Of a DNA stretch of 64,000 bases, positions 8,995 to 18,316 are shown piece after piece. The DNA lies in contig CAZBFP010000009.1 of assembly GCA_964491265.1 (NCBI GenBank), forward strand, positions 1 through 64,000. The letters run 5' to 3'. Both the position numbers and the translations under genes were made by a program. The notes below the pieces were generated by a model, which had not been told where the DNA came from, made no database searches, and saw nothing but the letters and a program-made list of their open reading frames with translations. Numbering within the stretch: the stretch's first letter is position 1; every line of letters starts with the position of its first letter. Source of the stretch: JBBAGC01 sp964491265 (GTDB taxonomy: Bacteria; Spirochaetota; UBA4802; UBA5550).

Positions 8995-9864
8995 TCAATG
9001 CATTGTATCATTTTCAGAAGGGTAAAAATGCCGTCTTGCCCACTCCAGCTCCTTCTTCTCATCAGGGGTTAAAGAGCTCATTCCATTTCGCGCGATTTTT
9101 TCCAGAGATGCATCTATAATTTTTTTTGCCTTTATTCTTATATTTATCTCTTCCTGTTTCTTCTTTAAGCGCCTCTTCCTTTCCATTTCATCAAGGAACG
9201 ATGGCTTACCTGCACCCGCTGAAGCGCTCCCCTGTCTCATCCTTCTGAAAATTAAAAAACCTGAAATGAGTCCGCCAAGGTGGCCTATGTGACTTATCCC
9301 CCCGCCAGGCCCTGAAACACTTGAGAGAGTACCGAAAAACTCCATAAGCCCGAAACCGATAAGGAGGTATTTCATCTTAACCGGAAAAATAAAGTATAGA
9401 AGAACTTCGCGGTTAGGCCATGTAATCCCATAGGCAAGGAGAATTGCATAAACCGCGCCAGATGCCCCTATCGTTACAGGTGATGTACCGTACATTGAAA
9501 AGGTATAATAATTCATTATTGAAATAAAAATTCCAGCACCAATCCCGGAAAGAATATAGAACCGGAGAAATCTTTTCTCACCCATGATATTTTCAACTTC
9601 GCCTGCAAACATCCAGAGAGCAATAAGGTTAAAGAATATATGGAGCCACCCCCCGTGAAGGAACATATATGTAAAGGGCTGCCATATCATAAACTTATAA
9701 GCGAGCCCGGCATGACTCAGGCCGAAAAAAGATTCAAGGTAACCTGGAGAAACAAGGCCTCCAACCTGCTGCAGTATAAAAACCGCAGCATTAAAAATCA
9801 TAAGCTTTTTTACTACTGGCGTAACAGGCCCGCCGAATCTGAAACCAGCATTTCTCTGAAGCAT
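8995..9864 (-). CDS. rhomboid-family intramembrane serine protease
   Basis: A 289-residue membrane protein with about six transmembrane helices. Catalytic serine is S135 in GASGAVY and the histidine is H195 in SHIGHLGG; the HxxxN of WLHIFFNL (H75, N79) supplies oxyanion contacts. A soluble, charged C-terminal tail of about 80 residues (210-289) is rich in Lys, Arg and Glu. Known role: cleavage of transmembrane substrates within the membrane. The start codon overlaps the stop of the upstream HD-GYP gene (TAATG), indicating translational coupling. Substrates cannot be told from sequence. Confidence 0.93.
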   Translation of the reverse strand: MLQRNAGFRFGGPVTPVVKKLMIFNAAVFILQQVGGLVSPGYLESFFGLSHAGLAYKFMIWQPFTYMFLHGGWLHIFFNLIALWMFAGEVENIMGEKRFLRFYILSGIGAGIFISIMNYYTFSMYGTSPVTIGASGAVYAILLAYGITWPNREVLLYFIFPVKMKYLLIGFGLMEFFGTLSSVSGPGGGISHIGHLGGLISGFLIFRRMRQGSASAGAGKPSFLDEMERKRRLKKKQEEINIRIKAKKIIDASLEKIARNGMSSLTPDEKKELEWARRHFYPSENDTMH

Positions 9865-11519
9865 TAATCTTTACCATCCATTATTTCATCTGAATACTTT
9901 TGTCGAATTTTATCAAATTCGCTATGATTATAAATAAAAATTGAAAAGAGTTGAGGATCGAACTTGCCATCCTCCCCTTTCATGATCCTGATCGCCTCTT
10001 CGTGGGAATAAGCTCTTTTATAGGGCCTCTCCGTAGTGAGTGCGTCGTATACATCCGCTATTGAAACCGCCCGTGCGCTGAGCGGAATATTCTCCAATTC
10101 AAGACCTGTGGGATATCCTTTTCCGTCCCATCTTTCATGATGATAAAGAACAATATCCATGGCCATATTTAGAAATGAATCTGACCCCAGGTCATATGAC
10201 GCCTTCTTCAAAGCATCATATCCGATTAAGGAATGTGTCTTCATTATTTCGAATTCCTTTTCCGAAAGAGAGCCCTTCTTTAAAAGAATGCTGTCAGGTA
10301 TCCCCACCTTACCTATATCATGAAGCACAGATGAGTCATATAAATCTTTTAGAAACTGCCCGGTTATTTCTGCATGGTCCTCTTCATATTTATAAAGCTG
10401 CATCAATAGAACCGAATAACTTCTAATCCTTTCCAGATGATTCCCGGTTTCAGAATCGCGCGCGTCAGCTATACTGCTTAGAGCAAAAATTGTTGCACGC
10501 TGAGTTTTCCTGATCTCCTCAGTCCTCTCCTTAACCTGCTTCTCCAGGTTCCTGGAATTACTTTCAATCTCCTTCATCAGCTCAGCCCGCTGAACACTTA
10601 GTGATATCTGCCCTGCTATAGATTTCACAAAGGTAATATGGTAATCCATAAATGCAGAGCGCTTTCCTGACACAAAGAACAGAATACCCCTTACCTGGCG
10701 CCCTATCATAAGGGGAACAACAAGAATAGAATTGATTCCGTTGCTGAAGAAATCTTTCAGTATATCGTGGGCATCATTCCCATTAATAAACAAACCCAGA
10801 TCCCTGATGTTTATAATATCAGCCCCTTCATCAAAGATTGAGCTTATACTCAAACTTGAGACAAGAAACCGGTCCCCCTTTCTCACCAGGCCGTAATAAT
10901 ACCCCTGGCTGAAAAAGACATTCTCTATATTCATAAAAGTATTTGTTTCATTGAGAAGACCCAGAATCATACCTTCAAAGGGTATCATTTTTTTTAATGA
11001 AAGGTTGAGCATACTGAAAATTTCATCCGTACTTTTCCCGCTGTTAAGCATTGAGATAATCTCATTTATCTTTTCCAGCAGTGCCAGATGGCGGGCTCTC
11101 TCCTCACGGAGTTTTTTACTTTCAACAGCCCTCTTGATGGAATGCTCAAGAAGATCAAAATCATCAATAGGCTTGTAAAGAAAGTCGTAAGCCCCGGCTT
11201 TCAGAGCTGCGATTATATCATCATTGGTTCCATGTCCGGTTAAAACAATTTTAGGGATAAAAGGGAATTCATTGGACATAAATTCCAGGAGCTCCCGCCC
11301 TCCAAGACGAGGCATCTGCAGATCAGTGAGGACAAGATCATAGGAGGAAACCTTAAGCATATCAAGTGCCCCCCTTCCGTCATCGGCTGTTTCCACATTA
11401 TATCCGAATGCTGCAAGCTGTTTCTGCAGAACCTTTCTTACAAGAGGGTCATCATCAACAACAAGAATATTCTGATCATTATTTAAATTTTTATCTTTCA
11501 ATGCTTCTTCTCTATTCAT
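9864..11519 (-). CDS. response regulator with GAF and HD-GYP c-di-GMP phosphodiesterase domains
   Basis: In the longest frame (564 residues from 11558) the receiver domain spans 30-145 with D79 as phospho-acceptor and K129, a GAF-like sensor spans about 170-325, a coiled linker follows, and an HD-GYP domain spans about 355-545 with HDIGK (413-417), HHERWDGKGYP (473-483) and DVYDALT. HD-GYP enzymes hydrolyse cyclic di-GMP. The chosen start is ATG at 11519 (codon 14), preceded by AGGAAGAG; the longer GTG start at 11558 has no good ribosome-binding site. The gene heads an apparent operon with rhomboid and DUF362-ferredoxin genes. No GGDEF cyclase lies in this window. Confidence 0.92.
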   Translation of the reverse strand: MNREEALKDKNLNNDQNILVVDDDPLVRKVLQKQLAAFGYNVETADDGRGALDMLKVSSYDLVLTDLQMPRLGGRELLEFMSNEFPFIPKIVLTGHGTNDDIIAALKAGAYDFLYKPIDDFDLLEHSIKRAVESKKLREERARHLALLEKINEIISMLNSGKSTDEIFSMLNLSLKKMIPFEGMILGLLNETNTFMNIENVFFSQGYYYGLVRKGDRFLVSSLSISSIFDEGADIINIRDLGLFINGNDAHDILKDFFSNGINSILVVPLMIGRQVRGILFFVSGKRSAFMDYHITFVKSIAGQISLSVQRAELMKEIESNSRNLEKQVKERTEEIRKTQRATIFALSSIADARDSETGNHLERIRSYSVLLMQLYKYEEDHAEITGQFLKDLYDSSVLHDIGKVGIPDSILLKKGSLSEKEFEIMKTHSLIGYDALKKASYDLGSDSFLNMAMDIVLYHHERWDGKGYPTGLELENIPLSARAVSIADVYDALTTERPYKRAYSHEEAIRIMKGEDGKFDPQLFSIFIYNHSEFDKIRQKYSDEIMDGKD

Positions 11520-11765
11520 GATCTCTTCCTGAGGAATTCTCTCCATGCAATACTTCACTATCCCGGCAGATTACAAAGTATAGAATATGTGACAATTATT
11601 AAATTCTTAAGTCAACAATTTTTACTTATTGAATAATCTGATGACACAACACTCACCCTTTTTTTCATCAAACTCCACATTTGGTTAATTTTTTATTGCC
11701 CTTAAAGTACATTCATTTTATTTATCGCATAATCCGGCAGCATGAGATGCTGCTAACATAAGAGA

Positions 11766-13667
11766 ATGGATAAAATAATGCAGAGTCAATACGACATAAT
11801 AATTACCGGTGCCGGCCATGCCGGAGTTGAAGCAGCACTCGCCTCAACAAGAATGGGTTTCAAAACCCTTCTTATAACAGGGAACCTGGATACCATCGCA
11901 CAGATGAGCTGTAACCCTGCAATCGGCGGCCTTGCCAAGGGGCACCTTGTCCGCGAGATAGATGCCCTTGGCGGGGAGATGGCCCGCACAATTGACCTTA
12001 CAGGGATTCACTACAAGATGCTCAATAAAAGCAAAGGGCCTGCAGTATGGGCTCCACGGGCCCAGGCTGACAAAAAGGATTATCAGTTTCTCATGAAGAA
12101 AATTCTGGAACAGCAGACAGGACTTTATATAATTCAGGATATTGTTCAGGAAATCATTGCTGAAAACAGTTCGGTAAAAGGGGTCAGAACAATCCGTGGG
12201 ATGGAACACAGCTGCAGCGCTGTAATACTCTGCACAGGGACCTTTCTTAAAGGGCTTATCCATATAGGGGAATACCAGGAGAAAGCAGGCCGCATAGCCG
12301 ACTTCTCTTCTGAAGGGCTATCGGACTCACTTAGAAATCTGGGCTTTTCAGTTCAGAGGCTTAAAACAGGGACCCCCCCCAGGGTGAACAGCAGCTCCAT
12401 AGATTACAGCAGATGTGAAGCACAGGAACCGGATGATTTTCCTGTACCTTTTTCATATTCCACTGAATCCATTAACAGGACCCAGGTCCCCTGCTGGATC
12501 ACCTATACGGGTGAAAAAACCCATGATATTATCAAAGCCAATATACACCGATCCCCTCTCTACGGAGGGAAAATAAAGGGTGTAGGCGCCAGATACTGCC
12601 CCTCCATTGAAGATAAGGTAATCCGGTTTTCAGACAAAACACGTCACCAGCTATTTCTGGAACCTGAAGGCTTAAACACAAACGAGGTGTACATAAACGG
12701 CTTCTCCTCATCTCTTCCTGAGGATATACAGCTTGAAATGATTAAAACAGTCCCGGGCCTTGAAGAGGCAAAGGTGATGAGACCTGCATATGCAGTTGAA
12801 TATGACTTTGTACCGCCTGAAGAACTCCACTCAACTCTTGAGACAAAGAGGATCTCCGGACTTTACCACGCCGGGCAGATAAACGGCACATCAGGTTACG
12901 AGGAAGCTGCTGCCCAGGGACTTGTTGCTGCAATTAACGCAGGGAGGAAACTGAGGGGCCAGCCTTCACTCGTTATAGGAAGATCTGAAGCATACGCGGG
13001 GGTTCTCATTGATGACCTTATAACCAAGACTATTACAGAACCATACCGCCTCTTTACATCCCGGGCAGAGCACAGACTCCTTTTACGACAGGATAATGCA
13101 GACAGACGCCTTATGAAATACGGCTTTGACAGCGGCCTTATCAGCAGCGACAAACTTAAGGATATGACAGAGAAGTATGACAGGATTGATTCAAGCATAA
13201 ACGGATACAAAAACTGCATCATCAATGTAGATGACCGGATATTAACGATACTGAAAAAGGGTGAACCATCCATAGCAATTAGAGGAAAAATCTCCGCCGG
13301 ACAGCTGCTGAAAAGACCCGGAATAACCATAGACCACATACATGAAATACTGGAAGAGGAGCATGACGACAGCATATCCCCTGTAATAGAGATGGAAATA
13401 AAATATGAAGGGTATATCCGCCGGGACATGGACAGGATCTCCAGACTTGAGAGAATGGAAAGCTTTGCCATTCCAGACAATATCGACTACCAGGATATCC
13501 AGGGCCTCAAAAATGAAGCCAGGGAAAAACTCGGGAAGATAAGACCCGATACAGTGGGACAGGCAGCGCGCATATCCGGGGTAGATCCTTCGGACATATC
13601 GATACTTATAGTCTACCTTGAGGTCTTAAAGAAAAAAGATAAAGAGGTTCCACGTGGAACATTTTAA
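11766..13667 (+). CDS. mnmG: tRNA uridine-34 5-carboxymethylaminomethyl modification enzyme MnmG
   Basis: A 633-residue FAD protein of normal family length. GAGHAG (15-20) is the dinucleotide-binding motif; SCNPAIGGLAKGHLVREID (48-66) and GTSGYEEAAAQGLVAAINAG are family hallmarks. With MnmE it installs the cmnm5 group on U34 of certain tRNAs. The last codons encode VPRGTF and contain a parS-like site, and the stop overlaps the start of rsmG by 14 bp, so the two are translationally coupled. MnmE is not in the window. Confidence 0.97.
   Translation: MDKIMQSQYDIIITGAGHAGVEAALASTRMGFKTLLITGNLDTIAQMSCNPAIGGLAKGHLVREIDALGGEMARTIDLTGIHYKMLNKSKGPAVWAPRAQADKKDYQFLMKKILEQQTGLYIIQDIVQEIIAENSSVKGVRTIRGMEHSCSAVILCTGTFLKGLIHIGEYQEKAGRIADFSSEGLSDSLRNLGFSVQRLKTGTPPRVNSSSIDYSRCEAQEPDDFPVPFSYSTESINRTQVPCWITYTGEKTHDIIKANIHRSPLYGGKIKGVGARYCPSIEDKVIRFSDKTRHQLFLEPEGLNTNEVYINGFSSSLPEDIQLEMIKTVPGLEEAKVMRPAYAVEYDFVPPEELHSTLETKRISGLYHAGQINGTSGYEEAAAQGLVAAINAGRKLRGQPSLVIGRSEAYAGVLIDDLITKTITEPYRLFTSRAEHRLLLRQDNADRRLMKYGFDSGLISSDKLKDMTEKYDRIDSSINGYKNCIINVDDRILTILKKGEPSIAIRGKISAGQLLKRPGITIDHIHEILEEEHDDSISPVIEMEIKYEGYIRRDMDRISRLERMESFAIPDNIDYQDIQGLKNEAREKLGKIRPDTVGQAARISGVDPSDISILIVYLEVLKKKDKEVPRGTF
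13647..13660. promoter_or_regulatory. parS-like centromere site 1
   Basis: GTTCCACGTGGAAC is a perfect 14-bp palindrome matching the core of the ParB-binding parS consensus TGTTNCACGTGNAACA. It spans the last codons of mnmG and contains the GTG start codon of rsmG (13654). Confidence 0.85.
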
Positions 13668-14373
13668 AAAGAATCTTGACCGCATATCGCTTCAATTTTC
13701 ACTCAACAGAGACCAGACGGAAATGATCAGGCAATACGCTCTGTGCCTTTTTGAAGAAAACCGCAAATACAATCTCACAGGGCACAAAACAATTGAAGAT
13801 ATACTGGACAACCTGATCGAAGGGAGCCTCCTTCCTCTCCCAGGGCTGGATGTTCCACGTGGAACATTTTTTGCAGATCTTGGAACAGGAGCAGGTATTC
13901 CGGGAATCCCCATATCAATATTCCTGGAGGAATCAACCGGAGTGCTTTTCGATTCCAGTATTAAAAAAATACGCTTTATTCAGGAAGCCGCAGCCAAATG
14001 CGGAATCGACAGAATAAGCGGAGTTAGCTGCCGCATAGAGGAAGCGGGGAGAGCCCCTGAGTTCAGAGAAAGCTTTGAATGGATTTTCTCCAGAGCAATG
14101 GCTGATTTATATATTGTATCGGAAATGGCTTCCCCTATGCTGAAGACCGGCGGATTTCTATATCTCTATTCCAGAGATTCGGAACTCGCGGAAAACATCA
14201 ATGTAAAGAAGCACCTTCAGGAACTTGGGCTTGAAGTTCTGCCCGGATCCTGGAATAACACTAAACAACCGGGGGAAAGAACCGAAGGAATTCTTTTGAA
14301 AAAAGGAACCCAATGCGGAGAGAGATTCCCGAGAAGAATTGCAGCAATTAAAAGAGAGAGGGATAAGCTATAA
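13654..14373 (+). CDS. rsmG: 16S rRNA (guanine-527-N7) methyltransferase RsmG
   Basis: A 239-residue SAM-dependent methyltransferase. Motif I is FADLGTGAGIPGIP (73-86), then LFDSSIKKIRFIQEAAAKCGI and SRAMADL, all typical of RsmG/GidB. It methylates G527 (E. coli numbering) of 16S rRNA. The GTG start lies inside parS site 1 and overlaps mnmG by 14 bp. Residues 67-72 (VPRGTF) are an insertion-like stretch encoded by a second, perfect parS. In many bacteria parA and parB follow rsmG; here the next 500 bp hold only a MITE and a hairpin. Confidence 0.95.
   Translation: MEHFKKNLDRISLQFSLNRDQTEMIRQYALCLFEENRKYNLTGHKTIEDILDNLIEGSLLPLPGLDVPRGTFFADLGTGAGIPGIPISIFLEESTGVLFDSSIKKIRFIQEAAAKCGIDRISGVSCRIEEAGRAPEFRESFEWIFSRAMADLYIVSEMASPMLKTGGFLYLYSRDSELAENINVKKHLQELGLEVLPGSWNNTKQPGERTEGILLKKGTQCGERFPRRIAAIKRERDKL
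13851..13866. promoter_or_regulatory. parS centromere site 2 (perfect)
   Basis: TGTTCCACGTGGAACA matches the 16-bp parS consensus exactly. It lies within rsmG, about 190 bp from the first site and about 46 kb from dnaA, within the usual origin-proximal range for ParB loading sites. Confidence 0.92.
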
Positions 14374-14429
14374 AACGGTTGTACCTGCTGAAAAATAGCC
14401 TGTTTTAAAAGCGGGCTACCCTTCCCCTC

Positions 14430-14579
14430 AATGTCATTCATTTAAGAGCCCACAGTTTCGCAACTCCCCCAAACCTTTCCAGGGGGGCTTAAAGGCTGTG
14501 GTATTAAACTTTTAATTTATAAAAAAGTTTAGAAGTCCCCCTCCAAAAGATGTAGAGGGCTTAACTAAATGACATTGCC
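14430..14579 (-). mobile_element. MITE family 2, copy 2
   Basis: About 150 bp with ends AATGTCATT...AATGACATT. A 12-bp direct repeat ACCCTTCCCCTC lies immediately outside at 14418-14429 and 14580-14591. The interior matches the reverse complement of the copy at 1401-1575 (shared tracts around CACAGTTTCGCAAC and AGGCTGTG). Non-coding. Confidence 0.8.
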
Positions 14580-14640
14580 ACCCTTCCCCTCTCCATGAAC
14601 AATATTATACTAAAAAACTACATGCTCTATACTCCCCCCT

Positions 14641-14676
14641 GAAGAGACATAAGCCTGAAAAGCCTTATGTCTCTTC
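14641..14676. terminator. strong hairpin between rsmG and hisI
   Basis: GAAGAGACATAAG pairs with CTTATGTCTCTTC around a short loop. There is no long T-run, so a classical intrinsic terminator is uncertain. The rest of the 14374-14875 gap holds the family 2 element and unremarkable AT-rich DNA. Confidence 0.45.
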
Positions 14677-14875
14677 ATTGCCGGACAGGAATTTAGAGGA
14701 GGCTGGACTCAAGATCATGCAGACTTATCTGAACAGGGGAATAAAAAAGTAAATCTCCATATAATTTATTACTCACATTGATAATTTTATAAAGGGAACC
14801 TGTCGATAATTATAGGGAATAGTCAGGTTATAAAAGCATGTGGTCCGGAAATAAAACAGAAAAAGGAAAAATTTG

Positions 14876-15253
14876 ATGACCCCTATAGAAATAGATTTTG
14901 ATAAACTTGGCGGTATGGTGCCGGCAATTATACAGGATGCAGAGAGCAGCGATATTCTTATGCTCGGTTTTATAAACAGGGAGGGATTTGACCTGACAAT
15001 AGAAACAGGTTTTGTCCACTACTGGAGCAGATCAAAAAAAAGGATATGGATGAAGGGTGAATCATCAGGACACACACAGCTTGTAAAAGAAATAAGAATA
15101 GACTGCGACAATGACACACTCCTGATAAAGGTTGTACAGAATGGAGGGGCAGCATGTCATGAAGGATACAGAAGCTGCTTTTTCAGGGTTATAAAAAATG
15201 GTACAGCCGTAATTGACGGGGAAAAAATATTTAACCCTGAAGATGTATATTAA
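14876..15253 (+). CDS. hisI: phosphoribosyl-AMP cyclohydrolase HisI
   Basis: A 125-residue stand-alone HisI. Metal-binding DCDND lies at 76-80, with Zn-ligand cysteines C77, C94 (ACHEGYRSCF) and C101. It opens the ring of phosphoribosyl-AMP in the third step of histidine synthesis. ATG at 14876 was chosen (AAGGAAA 8 nt upstream) over an adjacent TTG. No other his gene is nearby and the HisE domain is absent, so it must be encoded elsewhere. The next gene follows after 11 bp, suggesting an operon with the cyclic-nucleotide protein, nadK and recN. Confidence 0.94.
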   Translation: MTPIEIDFDKLGGMVPAIIQDAESSDILMLGFINREGFDLTIETGFVHYWSRSKKRIWMKGESSGHTQLVKEIRIDCDNDTLLIKVVQNGGAACHEGYRSCFFRVIKNGTAVIDGEKIFNPEDVY

Positions 15254-15264
15254 AGAGAGGGATA

Positions 15265-17451
15265 ATGGAACCGGGAAAACTTAATAAAATCGGACCCGCA
15301 CTCTACAGCCTGCTGCGAGGGGGATATCTTGTTGAAACCCCTGCAGGGAACATACAGTTCGGGGCACCGCCGGAAACGATTAAGGATACAATGCACCTCC
15401 CCTCAGGAGTACCGGAAATATTTGTCCTTGCTGATGAGATGTTCAACTGGATTAAAGGTATAAGTATAGGGGAGATAGAATTCCCTCTCTACTACAACTA
15501 TTTCCTGAGAAACAAAAAGACAATTATAATCTGCAGAAAAAACCAGCTTAACCGGATCAGGAAAGTTCTGCAGGAGTCTATTTTCGGGCCCAAATCATTT
15601 GATATCAGTGATGATTACGACGCTTCAATAAAGAATGAGCTTATACCGGATATAAGGTCTGAGATGAACTTTTTCAGAAGGAATAACCGCCTCTCAAACA
15701 TGGTGAGCTTCGGAATATTTGAAAACAACAGATACACATGCAGAGGGGTTGATATCAGGATCGATAGTGCAGGCGATTTTATTGTTTCATACAGCAGGAC
15801 AGAGAAGATAAAAATACCTGGTAAAATTGATTATAAACCCACATATTTTATAGGGGAGCGCCTTGCAGAGCCCTACCTCCCCCCCCTGTTCGGGGTGACC
15901 TGCCTGGGGCCGAGTCATGGATTTGATCCGGGGGAGAATACATCCGGTTTTATTATATGGCTCAACCACCAGGGGATAATGGTTGACCCTCCGGTAAACT
16001 CAACTGAATGGCTTGTAGATTCAAACGTAAGCCCCAAGTTCATTGACAGCATCATCCTCACCCACTGCCACGCTGATCATGACGCAGGCACATTCCAGAA
16101 AATTCTTGAGGAGGGTAAAGTAACTGTTTATTCTACAGAAACAGTAATGATGAGCTTTCTGAGAAAATACTCTGCATTGAGCAACGTTAGTAAGGATTAC
16201 CTGATGAAACTGTTCAACTTCCACCCTGTTAAGGTAGGGAATCCTGTTTATATTAATGGAGGGCGTTTTAATATTTTCTATACACTCCACTCCATCCCAT
16301 CTATAGGTTTTAAAATGGACTTCCAGGACCAGTCTTTTGTCTATTCATCAGATCATAATAATGATCCGGCTATCCATAATGAACTTTATGAGAAAAAAAT
16401 AATTACTGCTGAAAGATACAATGAGCTTAAAAACTTCCCCTGGGATTCAAAGGTTATTTACCATGAATCGGGTATACCCCCTCTCCATACGCCGATTAAA
16501 TATCTTGACTCTCTCCCTGAAGAGATAAAAAAGCGTACTGTTGTATACCACATTGCAAAGAAAGATTTTCCTGTACAGACCAACCTTCGCCTGGCCAGAT
16601 TCGGCATGGAGCATACTCTCTATTTTAAAACTAAATCCCCTCCCTTTGAAGAGGCGTCAAAAATATTGAGTGTTTTTAACCGGCTCGACTTTATGAATGA
16701 TATGCCTGCTTACAAGGCCCAGGAACTACTTGAAATTGTTGAAGTGAAGAAATTTAAACAGGGTGAAAAGCTGATTAACAAAGGAACTGCCGGCGATGAA
16801 TTCTATATAATATATGCTGGAAATATCTCCGTGGACAGCGGCGGCCTTTCCAGGAGTAAAATTTACGGGCCCTATGACTATTTCGGTGAAGTTGCTCTCA
16901 TAACCGAGCAGAAGCGTGCTGCTGATGTATATGCAGAAACAGACGTAATTCTATTTACCATTGAAAAAAATAAATTCCTGAACTTCATTTCCGGCACAGA
17001 GTTTGAAAAAATACTGAGAAAGGTAGCTGATGTGAGAAGCAGTGAAACCTGGAATCTCCTGTCAATGAATGATTTTTTCAGATCCTGCACCTCAACACAG
17101 ATAACCTGGCTTGAATCAATGTTTATTCCCTGCGAAATAAAAGAGCCGGGGAAACTGATAAAGGAGGGGGGGAAGATCAGCAGGGTTTATATAATCAGGG
17201 ATGGCGAGGTTCAGGTTACAGAAAAGAAACGGCAGATAGCAACACTGTCAAAGGGGGACTTTGCAGGATCACTGGACAGGGTATACAAAAATCTCCCAGC
17301 AGAATACACCTTTTCTGTGTCAAAGCCTGTATCACTTTATGCTATGGAGAATAAAGATATCCGGGTATTTCTTGACAAAAATCCGGGGCTGATTATGAAG
17401 TTTTCATATAATCTACCGGAAAGAAAAAATGATAAAAAAGATATCGATTAA
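15265..17451 (+). CDS. metallo-beta-lactamase-fold protein with two cyclic-nucleotide-binding domains
   Basis: A 728-residue cytoplasmic protein. An N-terminal region (1-200) of unknown fold is followed by a metallo-hydrolase domain (about 205-465) with the metal motif THCHADHD (266-273) and a further SSDHNND. Two Crp-type cyclic-nucleotide-binding domains follow (about 475-590 and 600-715; FGEVALITEQKRAADVYAET is a typical phosphate-cassette-like stretch, the second being weaker). No membrane segment or DNA-binding helix-turn-helix is visible. Inference: a hydrolase gated by cAMP or cGMP, substrate unknown. Its end overlaps the NAD kinase start by 23 bp. Confidence 0.82.
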   Translation: MEPGKLNKIGPALYSLLRGGYLVETPAGNIQFGAPPETIKDTMHLPSGVPEIFVLADEMFNWIKGISIGEIEFPLYYNYFLRNKKTIIICRKNQLNRIRKVLQESIFGPKSFDISDDYDASIKNELIPDIRSEMNFFRRNNRLSNMVSFGIFENNRYTCRGVDIRIDSAGDFIVSYSRTEKIKIPGKIDYKPTYFIGERLAEPYLPPLFGVTCLGPSHGFDPGENTSGFIIWLNHQGIMVDPPVNSTEWLVDSNVSPKFIDSIILTHCHADHDAGTFQKILEEGKVTVYSTETVMMSFLRKYSALSNVSKDYLMKLFNFHPVKVGNPVYINGGRFNIFYTLHSIPSIGFKMDFQDQSFVYSSDHNNDPAIHNELYEKKIITAERYNELKNFPWDSKVIYHESGIPPLHTPIKYLDSLPEEIKKRTVVYHIAKKDFPVQTNLRLARFGMEHTLYFKTKSPPFEEASKILSVFNRLDFMNDMPAYKAQELLEIVEVKKFKQGEKLINKGTAGDEFYIIYAGNISVDSGGLSRSKIYGPYDYFGEVALITEQKRAADVYAETDVILFTIEKNKFLNFISGTEFEKILRKVADVRSSETWNLLSMNDFFRSCTSTQITWLESMFIPCEIKEPGKLIKEGGKISRVYIIRDGEVQVTEKKRQIATLSKGDFAGSLDRVYKNLPAEYTFSVSKPVSLYAMENKDIRVFLDKNPGLIMKFSYNLPERKNDKKDID

Positions 17452-18295
17452 CTTCAGACCTGACGACCAGCTTTCGCTGGATATCATTAAAAATATCTGC
17501 AGTATCGCTGATAAAAGAAATATAAAAGTCCTTCTGCCGGACTACCCTTCCCTGGCGAACCAGGGACTTGACACCTATATATCCACATGGGAACCATATA
17601 CTGACAATCCTGACCTGATAATATCAATCGGCGGAGACGGAACCTTTCTCAGGAGCTCGCGCATATTCATAGACAGCGGCAGCCCCATATTCGGAATCAA
17701 CAGAGGGCGTCTCGGATTTATGACCGAATTTAATCCTGATGAATACGAATATCATCTTATTAATATTTTGAATGGAGATTTTACAGTTTCTGAAAAAACA
17801 GTTATGGAAGCTGTCCATAACAGCAAGGGGGGGGAATCCTCCTTATATTTTATTAATGATGCAGTAATATCAAAGGGGGCCTTTTCAAGAGCCATAGTAA
17901 CGGAGCTGTTTGTTGATGACATTTTCTTTAACAGGTTCGCCGGTGACGGGCTCATCATTTCTACTGCCACCGGTTCGACAGCATACTCCCTTTCAGCAGG
18001 GGGGCCGATAATATCACCTTCAGCAAACGGCGTATGCATAATCAACCCTGTATGCCCCCACTCCCTTGCAACACGCCCTGTTGTTGTCCCCTCAACTTCA
18101 ATAATCAAGGCACGGATTCTCTCAGAGGTGAAAAATTTATTATTGACAATTGATGGTCAGGAGGCTATCGAATTTTCATGTGGAGATGAAATCATTTTCA
18201 AAAAAGCAGACAAGAAAATGAAGCTCATTGTTCATCCGGAAAAAGATTTTTATCTGATACTGAGAGAAAAACTTAACTGGGGAAGAGATTACTAA
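17429..18295 (+). CDS. nadK: NAD kinase
   Basis: A 288-residue NAD kinase with GGDGT (68-72) as nucleotide and catalytic motif, FINDAVISKG, and the Gly-rich STATGSTAYSLSAGGPI signature. It phosphorylates NAD to NADP using ATP or polyphosphate. The ATG overlaps the upstream gene by 23 bp and recN starts 21 bp after its stop; nadK-recN adjacency is common in bacteria. Confidence 0.96.
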   Translation: MIKKISINFRPDDQLSLDIIKNICSIADKRNIKVLLPDYPSLANQGLDTYISTWEPYTDNPDLIISIGGDGTFLRSSRIFIDSGSPIFGINRGRLGFMTEFNPDEYEYHLINILNGDFTVSEKTVMEAVHNSKGGESSLYFINDAVISKGAFSRAIVTELFVDDIFFNRFAGDGLIISTATGSTAYSLSAGGPIISPSANGVCIINPVCPHSLATRPVVVPSTSIIKARILSEVKNLLLTIDGQEAIEFSCGDEIIFKKADKKMKLIVHPEKDFYLILREKLNWGRDY

Positions 18296-18316
18296 ATCTT
18301 AACAGAGGGACCAAAC

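Noticed and set aside
11844..12263. Minus-strand frame of 139 residues inside mnmG
   Set aside because: Opposite-frame shadow of a certain gene, without start context.
12896..13480. Minus-strand frame of 194 residues inside mnmG
   Set aside because: Ser/Ile-rich product typical of an antisense shadow; the plus-strand MnmG is unambiguous.
14691..14755. Short frame MQTYLNRGIKK after GAGGAGG, upstream of hisI, as a leader peptide
   Set aside because: Only 11 residues, no His run for his attenuation, and the ribosome-binding-like GAGGAGG is too far from the ATG.
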